The position numbers and the translations under genes are program-made. Below are positions 1 through 9,164 of a stretch of 64,000 nt of DNA, piece after piece. The notes beneath the pieces were generated by a model. It made no database searches and was not told the DNA's origin. It was given only the letters and a program-made list of their open reading frames with translations. The DNA is taken from NCBI GenBank assembly GCA_001275005.1, contig JWZX01003273.1, forward strand, positions 1 to 64,000. The letters are read 5' to 3'. The number at the start of each line of letters is the position of its first letter. Position 1 is the stretch's first letter. The DNA is from Chrysochromulina tobinii (taxonomy: Eukaryota; Haptophyta; Prymnesiales; Chrysochromulinaceae).

Positions 1-44
<44 letters not shown>

Positions 45-63
45 TCCCGCCGCCGCCGCCGCC
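1..63. repeat. (GCC)n trinucleotide tract
   Basis: Near-perfect GCC repeat at the left edge, interrupted once by a TCC. On the minus strand it codes polyglycine in the SMG/EST1-family gene, so it is probably coding. Confidence 0.9.
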
Positions 64-1785
64 CTCTCCTTCGCCGCCGCCGACAACGCTGATGGTGTTG
101 CCGCTCCCATCGCCGCCGCCGAGGAACACGTCCATCTCTCTCGAGGAGCTAAGGAAGAGTAGAGCGGGGACCATGGCTCGCATTGTGAGGCAAACTTCCC
201 ACAGAGAATCCTCGTGCGGGTCTGGCGCCGTCCTGAGCACCACCGCGGGCGCCGTCCCGGGCACCACCGCGGCCAACCGTCCCACGCCGTCGGGCATGGT
301 CGGTGGCGCGAGGGCGACGCTCAGCGTACGCGTCAGGAGCACCAGCATCTCGCGCGGCAGCCGCGCGTGCGGGAGTGTGTGGGCAAGGCACACGGCGCAT
401 AGGATAGCGCCTCGCAAAGTGCGCAGCAGCTTGCGCCGCTCGCATCGCCACCGAGCCGTTGACGAAGCGTCATCACCTGTGGGGTAGGGCGCCGTGGTGA
501 GCGCATGCATGCAAGCCAGCGACGAAGCGGCGGCAGAGCGAGCGTCGGCGGCAGGTCGCGTGAGCAGCGGCGGCGCCGTCTCGAGAAACCCGCGGCACGA
601 GTCGCACGCGCTTCGGAGCTCGTCCAGAGACGCCTCACTCTCGCCAGCGCTCCCGCCGCCTAGTAAGGGGGCGAAGCTTGTAACGTCGGGCCGTGCGTCG
701 CTGACAAAGCTTGTAACGTCGGGCCGTGCGTCGCTGACGAGTCCGCACGGCCCGGCGCGCGCCACCTTGGGCGCACGATGTGACGGCGTGTCCAGCTCAG
801 CGGCTCGAGCGTCTGCGGCGCGGAAGGGGTCGGCGCGAGGCGTGGATCCTCCGGCGGCACGGCCCGCACCATGGTGGGCGCTACCACTGGCACCGCCGGT
901 GGGCGCCATGGTGGGCGCGCTTTGCAAGCTCGTGGAGAGTGACGTGAGGCAGCCAAGGAGGACGACCTCAAGCCGAGTCGAGGGCGACCCTTTCGAAGGG
1001 CCACCCGCCCCACCGCCGCCCCGCTGCTGCAGCTGCCGCGCCGCGAGGGCCTTCGATCGGAGCAGCCCGGCGAGGTTGGCGCGAGAAACGTCAAAGGGCT
1101 GCATCGCACTCAGCGCGCAGCAATAGTGCATGCATGCGTTGAACACGGCGCCGCGATGCGTGGCGATCACTGCGAGCTGATTGTGCGCGTTGCCGCTTGC
1201 GGGCACAAGCTGTAGCGCGTTGCTGTACAGCGTGTGCGCAGCTGCCCACCCATCCGACGGTGTGTCACTCGTTCCCTCATCGTCGTCGGAGGCCGCGGCT
1301 GCTTCGTCATCAGACGGGCTTGGGCAGTGCAATCGGCGGTAGCGCGCGATATCGCCAAGGTAAACGAGCGCACGGCCGCCGGCGGCCAGAGCAGCCCGCT
1401 CGAGCTCGAGTTGGTCGGCGCTGAGCATGGGCTGCTGCGAAGCCTCCCAATGGGCTGCGGCGCACAGAGCTCGCTGTTTCTGCTGCTGGGCGGCCACGAC
1501 ACTGCGCAGCACCTGGTTCGCGGGTGCGAGCGCGAGAAGAGATGCAAGCACGGCCTCGAAAAAGCGCTCCGCGTGGCTCAGCGTCGCCGCCAGCGTGGCG
1601 GCGGCTGCGGTTACAGATGCCTCTGTGCCGCCTCTGAGGAGGGCTCTTCGCTGCGCCTCAATCTGTCGGTGGAAGACCGTCATCCATATATCGCGGTCGT
1701 AGCTGCTGCGGATGGCCGCCGCGCGCTGTGCTGGAGAGACGTCGCGCCACTGCTCGGCTGCTGTCTCGACGGCAATGTCATTCAT
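1..1785 (-). CDS. SMG5/6/7 (EST1) family TPR protein, 3' end missing
   Basis: One frame is open on the minus strand from an ATG at 1785 to the left edge (595 codons, no stop). A TGA lies directly before the ATG, so this is the first possible start in that frame. About 160-240 residues in comes the family signature: YLGDIARYR, then an acidic loop, then A..LYSNALQLVPASGN, AHNQLAVIA, MHYCCALSAMQPF and ANLAGLL. This is the EST1/SMG7 TPR (14-3-3-like) pattern. In known members this domain binds phosphorylated Upf1 in nonsense-mediated mRNA decay or acts with telomerase. After it comes a Gly/Ala/Ser-rich linker with an 11-residue in-frame duplication. The visible part ends in polyglycine coded by the GCC repeat at the window edge. 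Whether a PIN domain (SMG5/6) or none (SMG7) follows cannot be seen. It is head to head with the deacetylase gene. Confidence 0.8.
674..739. repeat. 33-bp tandem duplication, in frame
   Basis: Two identical adjacent 33-bp units (674-706 and 707-739). On the minus strand they add a second copy of an 11-residue stretch containing SDARPDVTSF to the linker of the SMG/EST1-like protein. The reading frame is kept. Confidence 0.9.
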
Positions 1786-2008
1786 TCAGTAGCGCGCTCG
1801 CACACGCACGAGTTCACGAGCACCGCGACTGCGAATGGACATGTTTCTTTTCCCGTCACACCGGAGTTTTTCCCGCCATCCCCGGGTCGAATGCAGAGCA
1901 TTCACAACAAAAAGTGAAGACCCGACTCACAGCGTCGCATACGCCAGAGAGTCTCCGACTTTCACGCGGGGCGTCCTTCATCAGCCCCGAAGGTCGGTCG
2001 ACACAATC
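1786..2008. promoter_or_regulatory. Divergent promoter region (SMG-like / HDAC)
   Basis: 223 bp separate the start codons of two head-to-head genes, so regulatory elements for both must lie here or overlap the coding ends. No TATA box or named motif was recognised. Confidence 0.4.
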
Positions 2009-3055
2009 ATGCGTCACCTCAGCGCGCGGCCGGCGGCCGCAGCAGCGGCGGCGACATTTCGCACCGCCGGCGCCAGCATGTCTGCACCAGTGCCGCTGTA
2101 CTACAATGACATTTACCACGTCGATCTGCCAAAGACGAGCTCGTTCCCGATGCAAAAGTATCGATACGTCCGAGAGGCCCTCCAGCGCGAACTGCCTTCG
2201 ACGCTGGCGACATTTTACGAGAGCCCGCTCGTCAGCGAAAAGGACCTGACGCTCGTGCACTGCGAGGGGTACGTCAGCAGATTTCTCGGTGGTCAGCTCA
2301 CCCGCGACGAGCTCCGCCGCATCGGCTTTCCGTGGTCGCCTCAGCATGTGAACCGTGCGCTTTCGTCGACCGGCGGCACGGTCGCGGCGGCGCACGCCGT
2401 CTGCCGCGCCGACGCCACGGCCATTTTTGCGGGCCATATTGCCGGCGGCACGCACCATGCGTTCGCCGACCGAGGAGAGGGCTATTGCGTCTTCAACGAC
2501 ATCGCTGTCGCTGCGGCAGTGGCACTGCGCGACCATGCAGCGCGCGTGCAGCGCGTGCTGGTCGTCGACTGCGACGTGCACCAGGGCAACGGTACGGCGA
2601 GCATCTTCGCTGGTGACGAACGCGTCTTCACCGCCAGTTTCCATTGCGAGGCCAACCTCTTCTCCGCGCGCGAGGTCTCTGATCTCGACGTCGATCTGCC
2701 GCCGGGCGTAGGGGACGAAGCATATCTGGAGGCGCTGCAAGCGCACCTGCCCGGCCTCTTTGAGCGCGTGCGGCCTCAGCTCTGCTTCTTCCAGGCGGGT
2801 GTGGACGTGCATGAGAGCGACCGGATCGGTAAGCTCAAGCTCTCTTCGGCAGGCATCAAGAAGCGCAACGCGCTTGTGTACGCGGCGGCAGCACGACACG
2901 GCGCGCGACTCGTGGTCACCATGGGGGGCGGCTACCCCAAGGATCTCGACGAGAGCTCCGTGCACTTCCATCGCGTGGTGCAGAGCCACATGGACTGCTA
3001 CCGGCAGTGTGCGAGCGCGCACGCGAGGTTGTCGCGTGAGGCTCCTGAGGCGTGA
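2009..3055 (+). CDS. Histone deacetylase family protein (class IV/bacterial type)
   Basis: Zinc-dependent deacetylase removing acetyl groups from lysines of histones or other proteins. Counting from the Met at 2078, the active-site set is complete: GGTHHA (His126/His127), DCDVH (Asp166/His168 metal ligands), QAGVD (Asp243 metal ligand) and GGGYP (Tyr286). The text YCVFNDIAVAA and the DRIGKLKLS stretch resemble the compact class IV-related/bacterial deacetylases rather than class I or II. About 325 residues is normal for that group. The ORF is open back to 1835. The ATG at 2009 adds a 23-residue Arg/Ala/Ser/Thr-rich leader that could be an organelle-targeting sequence; the ATG at 2078 gives the bare enzyme. 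I chose 2009 because of that leader, but the start is uncertain. Confidence 0.85.
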   Translation: MRHLSARPAAAAAAATFRTAGASMSAPVPLYYNDIYHVDLPKTSSFPMQKYRYVREALQRELPSTLATFYESPLVSEKDLTLVHCEGYVSRFLGGQLTRDELRRIGFPWSPQHVNRALSSTGGTVAAAHAVCRADATAIFAGHIAGGTHHAFADRGEGYCVFNDIAVAAAVALRDHAARVQRVLVVDCDVHQGNGTASIFAGDERVFTASFHCEANLFSAREVSDLDVDLPPGVGDEAYLEALQAHLPGLFERVRPQLCFFQAGVDVHESDRIGKLKLSSAGIKKRNALVYAAAARHGARLVVTMGGGYPKDLDESSVHFHRVVQSHMDCYRQCASAHARLSREAPEA

Positions 3056-3165
3056 TGACCTGAAATCTTTCTTCGACCGAGTTTTAATAGACTGTTCACA
3101 CCTCTTGCGACCTTGAAGCGCGCGTGGTCTCCGGCTTGTCCCCCTCGGCCCTGTGAGAGTTTATC

Positions 3166-5163
3166 ATGAGCACTGACCCCCTGAAAGACTTGCCACCGAG
3201 CGTCATCGAGAGCCTGATGGAGCAGGCGCGCATCTCAAGAGCAAAGCAAGGCAATGAGGCCCAGCTCCAGGCGATCATGCAAGGCAAGGAGGAAAATACG
3301 TATTGCTCGCGGCAGGACCAGCAGCTTCTTGAGGAGTTTTTGGGAGCCGTACGCCACGTCAACGAGCCGCGGCCAGGGGCGGTCGAGTTCCCGGAAGCTA
3401 CACAGTGCCGGCTGTTCGGGCTCTTCGCAATTGCACAAAAGGGTCCGCCGCCCCGCGTGCCACCCGCTGGCGTTGGCGAAACCCAACACCAGGTGTGGTG
3501 TACGACGTATGCCTCGTTTGGGCCAGAGGGCATCACAATGGAAGATGCGATGCGCCAGTACATTGAGCTCGTCGAGGAGGCCGATCCGTCCTTCCTCTTC
3601 GACGATGACGATGAGGGCGAGGCAGTAGCGGCGACACCGCCGCCGGGATCGGCCACCTCTGCGGGCGGTGGCAGCATCTTCGACGCCATACGCGACGGCC
3701 GGCCTCTCGCACCGTTCCTGCCCGCGCATGCGAACGCCGTCGACGAAGAGAGCGGGCTGAGCGCTCTCCATCTGGCCGTCGACTCTGAAAACGAAGGAGC
3801 CGTTGAGTTGCTCCTAGCGGCCAGGGCACTGCCCGACGCGGTCGATCCTCAGCGATCGACGCCCTTGCACTATGCTGCGTTGCTCGGCTCGGTATCGCTC
3901 GTGAACCTGCTGCTGGGCGCGGGCTCTGACCCGGCGATGGTCGATGACGACGGCAAGACGCCCAGCACGCTCGCCCAGCGCGAAGGGCACAAGGAAGTAG
4001 CCAAGAAACTTCTGGTGGCGCTGGCCGCGCCAGCTGTCTCAGATGGGTTGCTACCGGGCCGCTTGCCCACGGTAGACTTGGCAGCGTGGCTTCATGGCGA
4101 CACGGACACGCGCGAGGCGCTCGCGCTCGCCTTCGACGAGGCCTTTCGTAATTGGGGCTTCTGCAGCGTGCGTGGCTATGAAGAGCTTCTTCCCGAGGCC
4201 GTGATCACCGAAGCACGCACGCAGGCTGTGGAGTTCTTCAAGCTGCCTGTGGACGAGAAGCGCCGGCTCGCGCGCGTGGACGGCGTGGTGGGCTATCTTG
4301 GACCGGGCGAGGAGACGGTGAGCGACTCGGTGGGCGCCGAGGCCAAGGTGGGCAAGGCGCAGGGCGACCCGACGGCGAAGCCACCAGTCAAAGCGGCCGC
4401 CGATCCAGTCGAATCTCTCAACCTGCCTGCCTACCAGGAAGCGGGCATCACTTGGGAGGCTGCCACTGCGGCGGCCTCGTGCCCGTGGCGTGCGGCCTCC
4501 TATTTGCCAATGAGCCCCACCGGCTTTGGGCCGGCAGCCGTCGCCTACTTTGAAGGCGTGACGAAACTGATGCTCGAGCTGAATCAGCTGATGGAGGCGG
4601 CCCTCAACCTGCCGCGAGACCATATGCACGCGCCGTTCGAGAGACCGGGCACGCTGCTCCGATTCGCCTACTACCCGCCGCAGCCGCCGAATGGCGGGGC
4701 GGCGTCCGCCACCGCGCCCGGGCTTCGCTATGGCGAGCACACCGACTATGACGGCTTCACGATCCTGCAGCGGGACGGCGACGATGGACTCTCGGGCGGC
4801 CTCGAGATCGAGCTGTCGGACGGTACGTGGGCGCCCGTCCCCTCGCTTCCCGGCCACTTGACCATCAATATCGGAGACCTCTTCGCGCGCTGGACGAACG
4901 ACCGGTGGCGGGCCACTCGCCACCGCGTGACGTTACCCAAGGGGACAGCTGCGGCGGCCGGGCGCCTTTCCGTCGTGTATTTCACGGGGCCCCACCCTGA
5001 CACGGTCGTGAGCTGCCTGCCGTCGACTAAGTGCAAGTGCCTAAGCGGTGGACCGCAGTATCCGCCGTTTAAGGCTGGCGATCACGTCCGTATGAAGATG
5101 CTCGCGGCCACGGCGGCCGCTCGCGAAGGCACGGCGAACGGCGAGGGCGGCACGCTCGTTTGA
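3166..5163 (+). CDS. ACBP-like + ankyrin repeats + 2OG-Fe(II) oxygenase fusion
   Basis: A 665-residue three-part protein. Residues about 50-145 resemble an acyl-CoA-binding domain (LFGLFAIAQKG, then AMRQYIELVEEA). The ligand-binding Lys of the usual LYGLYKQAT motif and the Lys of the KAKWDAW motif are absent, so acyl-CoA binding is doubtful. Residues about 195-290 hold roughly three ankyrin repeats (SALHLAV, TPLHYAALLGS). Residues about 300-615 form an isopenicillin-N-synthase-like oxygenase: an N-terminal DIOX_N-type part, then iron ligands His525-x-Asp527 (GEHTDYDG) and His586 (RHRV), and the 2-oxoglutarate Arg600-x-Ser602. The oxygenase therefore looks active; its substrate is unknown. Plant ACBPs join ACBP with ankyrin repeats, but I do not know a joined 2OG oxygenase. 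No signal peptide is evident. Confidence 0.8.
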   Translation: MSTDPLKDLPPSVIESLMEQARISRAKQGNEAQLQAIMQGKEENTYCSRQDQQLLEEFLGAVRHVNEPRPGAVEFPEATQCRLFGLFAIAQKGPPPRVPPAGVGETQHQVWCTTYASFGPEGITMEDAMRQYIELVEEADPSFLFDDDDEGEAVAATPPPGSATSAGGGSIFDAIRDGRPLAPFLPAHANAVDEESGLSALHLAVDSENEGAVELLLAARALPDAVDPQRSTPLHYAALLGSVSLVNLLLGAGSDPAMVDDDGKTPSTLAQREGHKEVAKKLLVALAAPAVSDGLLPGRLPTVDLAAWLHGDTDTREALALAFDEAFRNWGFCSVRGYEELLPEAVITEARTQAVEFFKLPVDEKRRLARVDGVVGYLGPGEETVSDSVGAEAKVGKAQGDPTAKPPVKAAADPVESLNLPAYQEAGITWEAATAAASCPWRAASYLPMSPTGFGPAAVAYFEGVTKLMLELNQLMEAALNLPRDHMHAPFERPGTLLRFAYYPPQPPNGGAASATAPGLRYGEHTDYDGFTILQRDGDDGLSGGLEIELSDGTWAPVPSLPGHLTINIGDLFARWTNDRWRATRHRVTLPKGTAAAAGRLSVVYFTGPHPDTVVSCLPSTKCKCLSGGPQYPPFKAGDHVRMKMLAATAAAREGTANGEGGTLV

Positions 5164-5461
5164 GACTGAAAGAGGTGCGATTCCGACAACGGGGAAATAT
5201 GGGCGTGCATGCGAGGCCGCGGCGGCATGTATCATCTTGCGAAACGGATGGCGACAGTGGGAAGGGAAACACGTTTCCCACTGGGAAGGGAAACACGATG
5301 AGCATGCTGCCGGTTACAATTGCTACGAGATGCGATGAAAATTTGTATGTAATTGACGCCCATCCCCATGGAGATTGCTGGGGGTGCGCGTCGTGTGTTT
5401 CACAGCAGTGACTTTGTCAGCGTGAGAAATGACGAGACACAGTGGAAGTTGGAACTTGGAT

Positions 5462-6058
5462 ATGACGAGACTTCTTCCCGTGTTCCTCGCAGCCGTGCAG
5501 GCGACGGTGGTGCGCGAGGGCTTAGAGTATGCGCTGCAAGCCCACGATAGTCGCTGGCTCGTTTGCAGCGCAGATGCGGACCGACCGAGACTACTTCCTG
5601 AGGCGAGCGTTCCGGCGAACCGCACTTTCACATTCGTGAGGGTGTCTGGCAAGCGGAACACTGCATATCTGCGATTCGGCGACGTGCTCTTGACTGCAGT
5701 CGGCGGCAAGGACAGGTCAGATCCGCTGCTAGGTGCCCAGTTTCAGCTCCTCACCCGGCCAGCCGACGGCAAGGTGGCCCTCTCTTCAGCTGCCTATAGC
5801 ACGCTCTTGCGGCCTGGCTCGATGAATGCCGACGGCTCTGTGGAGCTAGAGCAAGGTGGCGAGGAGTCGGACGAGGCCGTCTGGTGGCGATTGTGTACGG
5901 TAGCACCTGATGGCTCGGTCTCCGACGCGGAATCGAATCAACAGTGCGCCGCGAAGCTGAAGCCCGTGCAGGGCTGCGAGCAATGGGTGGTCGCCGTTTG
6001 GATGGACCAAGGGAAGCAAGAAGGAGCCGCGAGCGACGGCGACGTCGACGGTTTCTGA
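5462..6058 (+). CDS. Secreted or membrane-protein ectodomain, unknown; probably 5' part of a split gene
   Basis: From the ATG at 5462 the protein begins with a plausible signal peptide (MTRLLPVFLAAVQATVV). About 180 residues follow, with alternating beta-like segments (FTFVRVSG, TAYLRFGDVLLTAVGG, WWRLCTVAPDG) and two to four cysteines. A beta-trefoil-like fold is possible but not shown. The frame closes at 6058 only because TGGA is duplicated in tandem at 5999-6006. Without one copy the reading passes from WVVAV into WTKGSKKEP and on into the ORF at 6078. So this and the next entry are probably one gene, read here as two by a sequencing error or a real lesion. No family recognised. Confidence 0.55.
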   Translation: MTRLLPVFLAAVQATVVREGLEYALQAHDSRWLVCSADADRPRLLPEASVPANRTFTFVRVSGKRNTAYLRFGDVLLTAVGGKDRSDPLLGAQFQLLTRPADGKVALSSAAYSTLLRPGSMNADGSVELEQGGEESDEAVWWRLCTVAPDGSVSDAESNQQCAAKLKPVQGCEQWVVAVWMDQGKQEGAASDGDVDGF

Positions 6059-6077
6059 TTCCAAGCGCAAGAGCAAG

Positions 6078-6832
6078 ATGTCCTCCTCCGCCTTCCGTGC
6101 CCAGCCGATGGCGGTGCGGGCGGCACGCGCACGCAGTCGAAGCAAGGTGTTCGCGGCGGCTGGCGCTCTCTTAGTCGGTACGACGGCGGCCATGGTGCCC
6201 ACTACAACGCTGGTTCAGATTGCCGGGTGTGCCTCGGCCGCCCTACGCGTCGGTGCGCTCAGCCCACTGCTCCGCCACTCGGTCTTTGGCTCCACTCTCG
6301 CCAGCACTGGCCAGGTGGTGGGCAGCGCGTTTAGGTGGCTGGTCGCGCATCCGGCAGGCGTGCTGCAGCGGGCGGTGGTGGCGGCAGCTTCGAGGGTCGG
6401 CACGGCGGCAAGCGGTGCGGCGGTGGCACTCGGACGCGCGCGCAGCGAGCACGAGCTGGGCAGCGTGCTCGCTGTCTTGTCTTGCCTCGTGTTCAACACG
6501 TACCTCGCTGTGCACTCGCACTCGCTGCTGGCGGCTGACAGGCCGCCCGACGACGAGCAGCAGGAGCAGGAGAGTGTTGCCGTGGCGGGCCACGAGCAAG
6601 GCAGCGGCAGTGCGACCCAGCTGTTGCTTCGTGACTGGTGAGCGCACAGCAGCGACGAGCTTGCGGTTGCCCGGGATTCTTGGCCCCGAACGTGCCCACT
6701 TACTGGCGTACTGGGAACAGACTGGTGAGCCAGGTCCGCAGACTTTAGAGCGAGGTACAGCCGAACTTCGGCTTTGCGTCGGCCGCGCCAGTCGCCGAGT
6801 TGGCCGCGCTCGCCACCCGCAACGCCAACTAA
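6078..6832 (+). CDS. Membrane protein, probable 3' part of the preceding gene
   Basis: The frame is open upstream of the first ATG (6078) and there reads a basic, Ser/Lys-rich segment. It then gives hydrophobic stretches (VFAAAGALLVGTTAAMVP; LAVLSCLVFNTYLAVHS) that look like membrane helices. The uninterrupted ORF stops at 6641, but that TGA lies inside a good donor (CTG/GTGAGC, intron from 6638). An acceptor ending at 6750 restores phase and gives a short last exon 6751-6832 ending in a natural-looking alanine-rich tail (EVQPNFGFASAAP...). The exon join is tentative. Function unknown; an ER or secretory-pathway membrane protein fits the signal peptide of the preceding part. Confidence 0.42.
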
Positions 6833-7162
6833 TATCGACTGAGAATCTTAATGAGAATCCCCCACATGCCAGCCCCCACGCCCCAGACCTTCAGACGAAA
6901 TCCAGACCGAGAGTGAGACACGGCGATACATGTCGACTGTTGTGTGTCGTGTGTCGTGTCCGGCAGTCCGGGACGCTTGGACCGTTTTGCGCGTTTGCGG
7001 CTTTCCACATTCACGAGATGACTTCAGAGGATTCACAGGCCTTTTTGCATGTTGTTCAAGCTCTTCTAGTCTTCTTCCTCGTGGGCGAGCGACGGCACGA
7101 CGACGCACGCACGCACGCACGACCCTCTGCTTAGCCGCTCTTCATCAAGCCTCGGCTCGGCC
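6833..7162. other. Intergenic, no gene seen
   Basis: About 330 bp between genes. The only structure noticed is a short CGCA repeat near 7105-7122 just before the PX gene. Confidence 0.5.
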
Positions 7163-8389
7163 ATGCATTTTCGTCTGGATGTCGAGGGGCCTGTCGCCAC
7201 CCAGAATGGCCGCTACTGCGAGTACCTCATCAAGACCACACTGGGCTCGCGGCAGTACACGACCTATCGCCGCTATTCCGACTTCAAAGCCTTGCACACG
7301 GCTGTCTCCCCTGAGCTCGGGCTCGTATTGCCTCCAAAATTGCTGTTCCATACCCAGGCCGCTCTCTCGCAGCGCACAGCGCAGCTCCAATCGTACTTGC
7401 GCGCGCTTCTGGCGTCCCTTGACGTGACGGATGTGCCGCGTGAGGTAGCACGCTTCCTGAGCATCGAGTCCCTGCCGGGAGCCTTTGACACCGCTGACTA
7501 TCTGCGTGAACGCATTGCGGCACTCGAGTGGCAAGTCGCGGCGCTCGAGAAGCAACTCATCGCAGCCATTGATGATGCGCGGGCTAAGGCGATGGAGCGG
7601 GACGCTGCCCTCCGTCGTGCCGAGGACTTGCAGGAAGCTGCGCTCGGGCAGCTACGCACGCTCGTGACGAGCGCGCCGGCCGGATCAGGGCAGCAGCTGG
7701 CGTTTCTGAAGCAGCTTGTGGCCGCGGAGAAGGCTGGGGCAGAGGAGGCGCGGCGTGTCGCGATTCGACTGCGATCGCAGCTGGCGCAAGTTGAGAAGCG
7801 ACTCGCAGCCCTGGCCATTGAACAGCTGCCTGGACTTGCAGCGTCGTCGCCGCAGCTCTCGCCGCCGCCGCTCTCGCCGCCGACGGCGCGGACGCCAGCA
7901 CCACTCCTGACGGCACGCGCATTCACGGTGCATGCCGCTCGACATCACGCGATCGTCTCCCGAGCGTCGTTCAGTGCACTTGGCCCTTGGCGTGGGCGAG
8001 GCGGAGTCGCTTCCACTTGGCCACCGGCGGGCAGCACGGTCGACGCACTGCCCGACGGCGATTTTCACGTGACAGCCTCGGATATGCTCGCTTGGTCGCC
8101 ATCTGAGGCATCGAGATCTCGGAGATCGTCATCGGAGGCGGCCGCGCTCGCACCGGAGATCGAGGAGATGGAGCCTACTTGGCTGGCGTCTGCTGCATCG
8201 ACCACTATTGCGCACTTCGGGAAGCGGCCTTCGTTCGGGCTGCGTCATAAGGCGGCCGCCGCCGCCAAAGTGGCAGCATCTGCAGCAGCGCTGTCACCCG
8301 CGATGGAGCAGGCATCAGGAGCAGCGGAGGATCTTCAGGAGCCGCAGAAGGCGATGTCGACGGCGTCAGCAGCAAGGTCAAGTGTTTGA
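7163..8389 (+). CDS. PX-domain phosphoinositide-binding protein
   Basis: A 408-residue protein that starts directly with a PX domain (residues about 1-102). It has the basic RRYSDF motif of the phosphoinositide pocket, the LPPK turn and a closing ALLASL...VARFLSI helix. PX domains mostly bind PI3P and place proteins on endosomes. Residues about 112-228 are charged and helical, probably a coiled coil as in sorting-nexin-like proteins. The remaining 180 residues are Pro/Ser/Ala-rich and probably disordered. No BAR domain was recognised, so it is not a clear sorting nexin. The ATG at 7163 is the only sensible start because the PX domain begins at once. Confidence 0.75.
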   Translation: MHFRLDVEGPVATQNGRYCEYLIKTTLGSRQYTTYRRYSDFKALHTAVSPELGLVLPPKLLFHTQAALSQRTAQLQSYLRALLASLDVTDVPREVARFLSIESLPGAFDTADYLRERIAALEWQVAALEKQLIAAIDDARAKAMERDAALRRAEDLQEAALGQLRTLVTSAPAGSGQQLAFLKQLVAAEKAGAEEARRVAIRLRSQLAQVEKRLAALAIEQLPGLAASSPQLSPPPLSPPTARTPAPLLTARAFTVHAARHHAIVSRASFSALGPWRGRGGVASTWPPAGSTVDALPDGDFHVTASDMLAWSPSEASRSRRSSSEAAALAPEIEEMEPTWLASAASTTIAHFGKRPSFGLRHKAAAAAKVAASAAALSPAMEQASGAAEDLQEPQKAMSTASAARSSV

Positions 8390-8479
8390 GGACAGATTCG
8401 GAGTCGACGGAATTGTCGCTCACATTCAGCAGTGTGGCCTTGCCAGTGTGGCCTACAAGTATGCATGATTAAAGTTTCT

Positions 8480-8506
8480 CTTGTGCTTGTGCTTGTGCTT
8501 GTGCTT
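8480..8506. repeat. (CTTGTG)n hexanucleotide repeat
   Basis: Four and a half perfect copies of CTTGTG in the short gap between the PX gene and the RidA gene, in the 3'/5' untranslated zone. Confidence 0.85.
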
Positions 8507-8612
8507 CGCTCTGTTAAAAAGTTTTTCCGGAATTCGTCTTGGCCCCCAGTGAACACGTGTTGTGTGGATTCACATATGAACACGTGCGTCTGCGGTCTCC
8601 ATACCACAGCGC

Positions 8613-9164
8613 ATGATGGCGGCGGCGACGATTTCGTTGCTGTCAATGCGCGGCGCCCGTCCTGCGCTCGTCCGCTCAAGTCTCCTTCGCGCCGTGCACA
8701 CCGAGGCGAAAATCGCCGAGCTCGGCCTCACGCTGCCTCCAATGCCCAAGGCTCTCGGCGTCTATGTGCCTGCGGTGCGGTCAGGCAATTACATCTTCAC
8801 GGCGGGTCACATCTACTTCACGGATCCGACCGACGCAACGACGCTGAAGAAGGGAAAGGTAGGCGTGGACTACACGACCGCCGAGGCGGCTGATATTGCC
8901 AAAGGCATCGCGCTTGAGCTCATCGCCACTCTTAAGAATGAGGTCGGGGACTTGGATAAGATCAAAAGGATCGTCAAGGTCGTTGGCTTTGTCAATGCTC
9001 CGGACACGTTCGAGGAGCAGCCCGAGGTGCTGAACGGCTGCTCCAAACTCCTTGGTGCCGTCTTTGGCGAGCGTGGCGTGCACGCTCGAAGTGCTGTGGG
9101 CACGAACTCGCTGCCGCGCAACGTGCCCGTCGAGATTGAGCTGATCGCCGAGGTGGAGGACTGA
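8613..9164 (+). CDS. RidA/YjgF-YER057c family protein, organelle targeted
   Basis: A 183-residue protein of the Rid superfamily. The founding members hydrolyse reactive enamine/imine intermediates of pyridoxal-phosphate enzymes, but this subgroup's activity is less certain. From about residue 32 it matches the longer Rid subgroup: KIAELGLTLPP, VRSGNYIFTAGH, DLDKIKRIVKVVGFVNA, LGAVFGERGVHARSAVG, and the C-terminal VPVEIELIAEV. The first about 30 residues (MMAAATISLLSMRGARPALV...) are Arg/Ser/Ala-rich without acids, like a mitochondrial or plastid transit peptide. Two ATGs stand in tandem at 8613 and 8616. Single exon. Confidence 0.85.
   Translation: MMAAATISLLSMRGARPALVRSSLLRAVHTEAKIAELGLTLPPMPKALGVYVPAVRSGNYIFTAGHIYFTDPTDATTLKKGKVGVDYTTAEAADIAKGIALELIATLKNEVGDLDKIKRIVKVVGFVNAPDTFEEQPEVLNGCSKLLGAVFGERGVHARSAVGTNSLPRNVPVEIELIAEVED

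Noticed and set aside
1856-3022. 388-residue minus-strand ORF opposite the deacetylase
   Set aside because: Antisense shadow; the plus strand has a complete HDAC active site.
6220-7134. 304-residue plus-strand ORF
   Set aside because: Out of frame with the membrane protein at 6078 and rich in Arg/Ser/Cys noise; its end crosses intergenic sequence.
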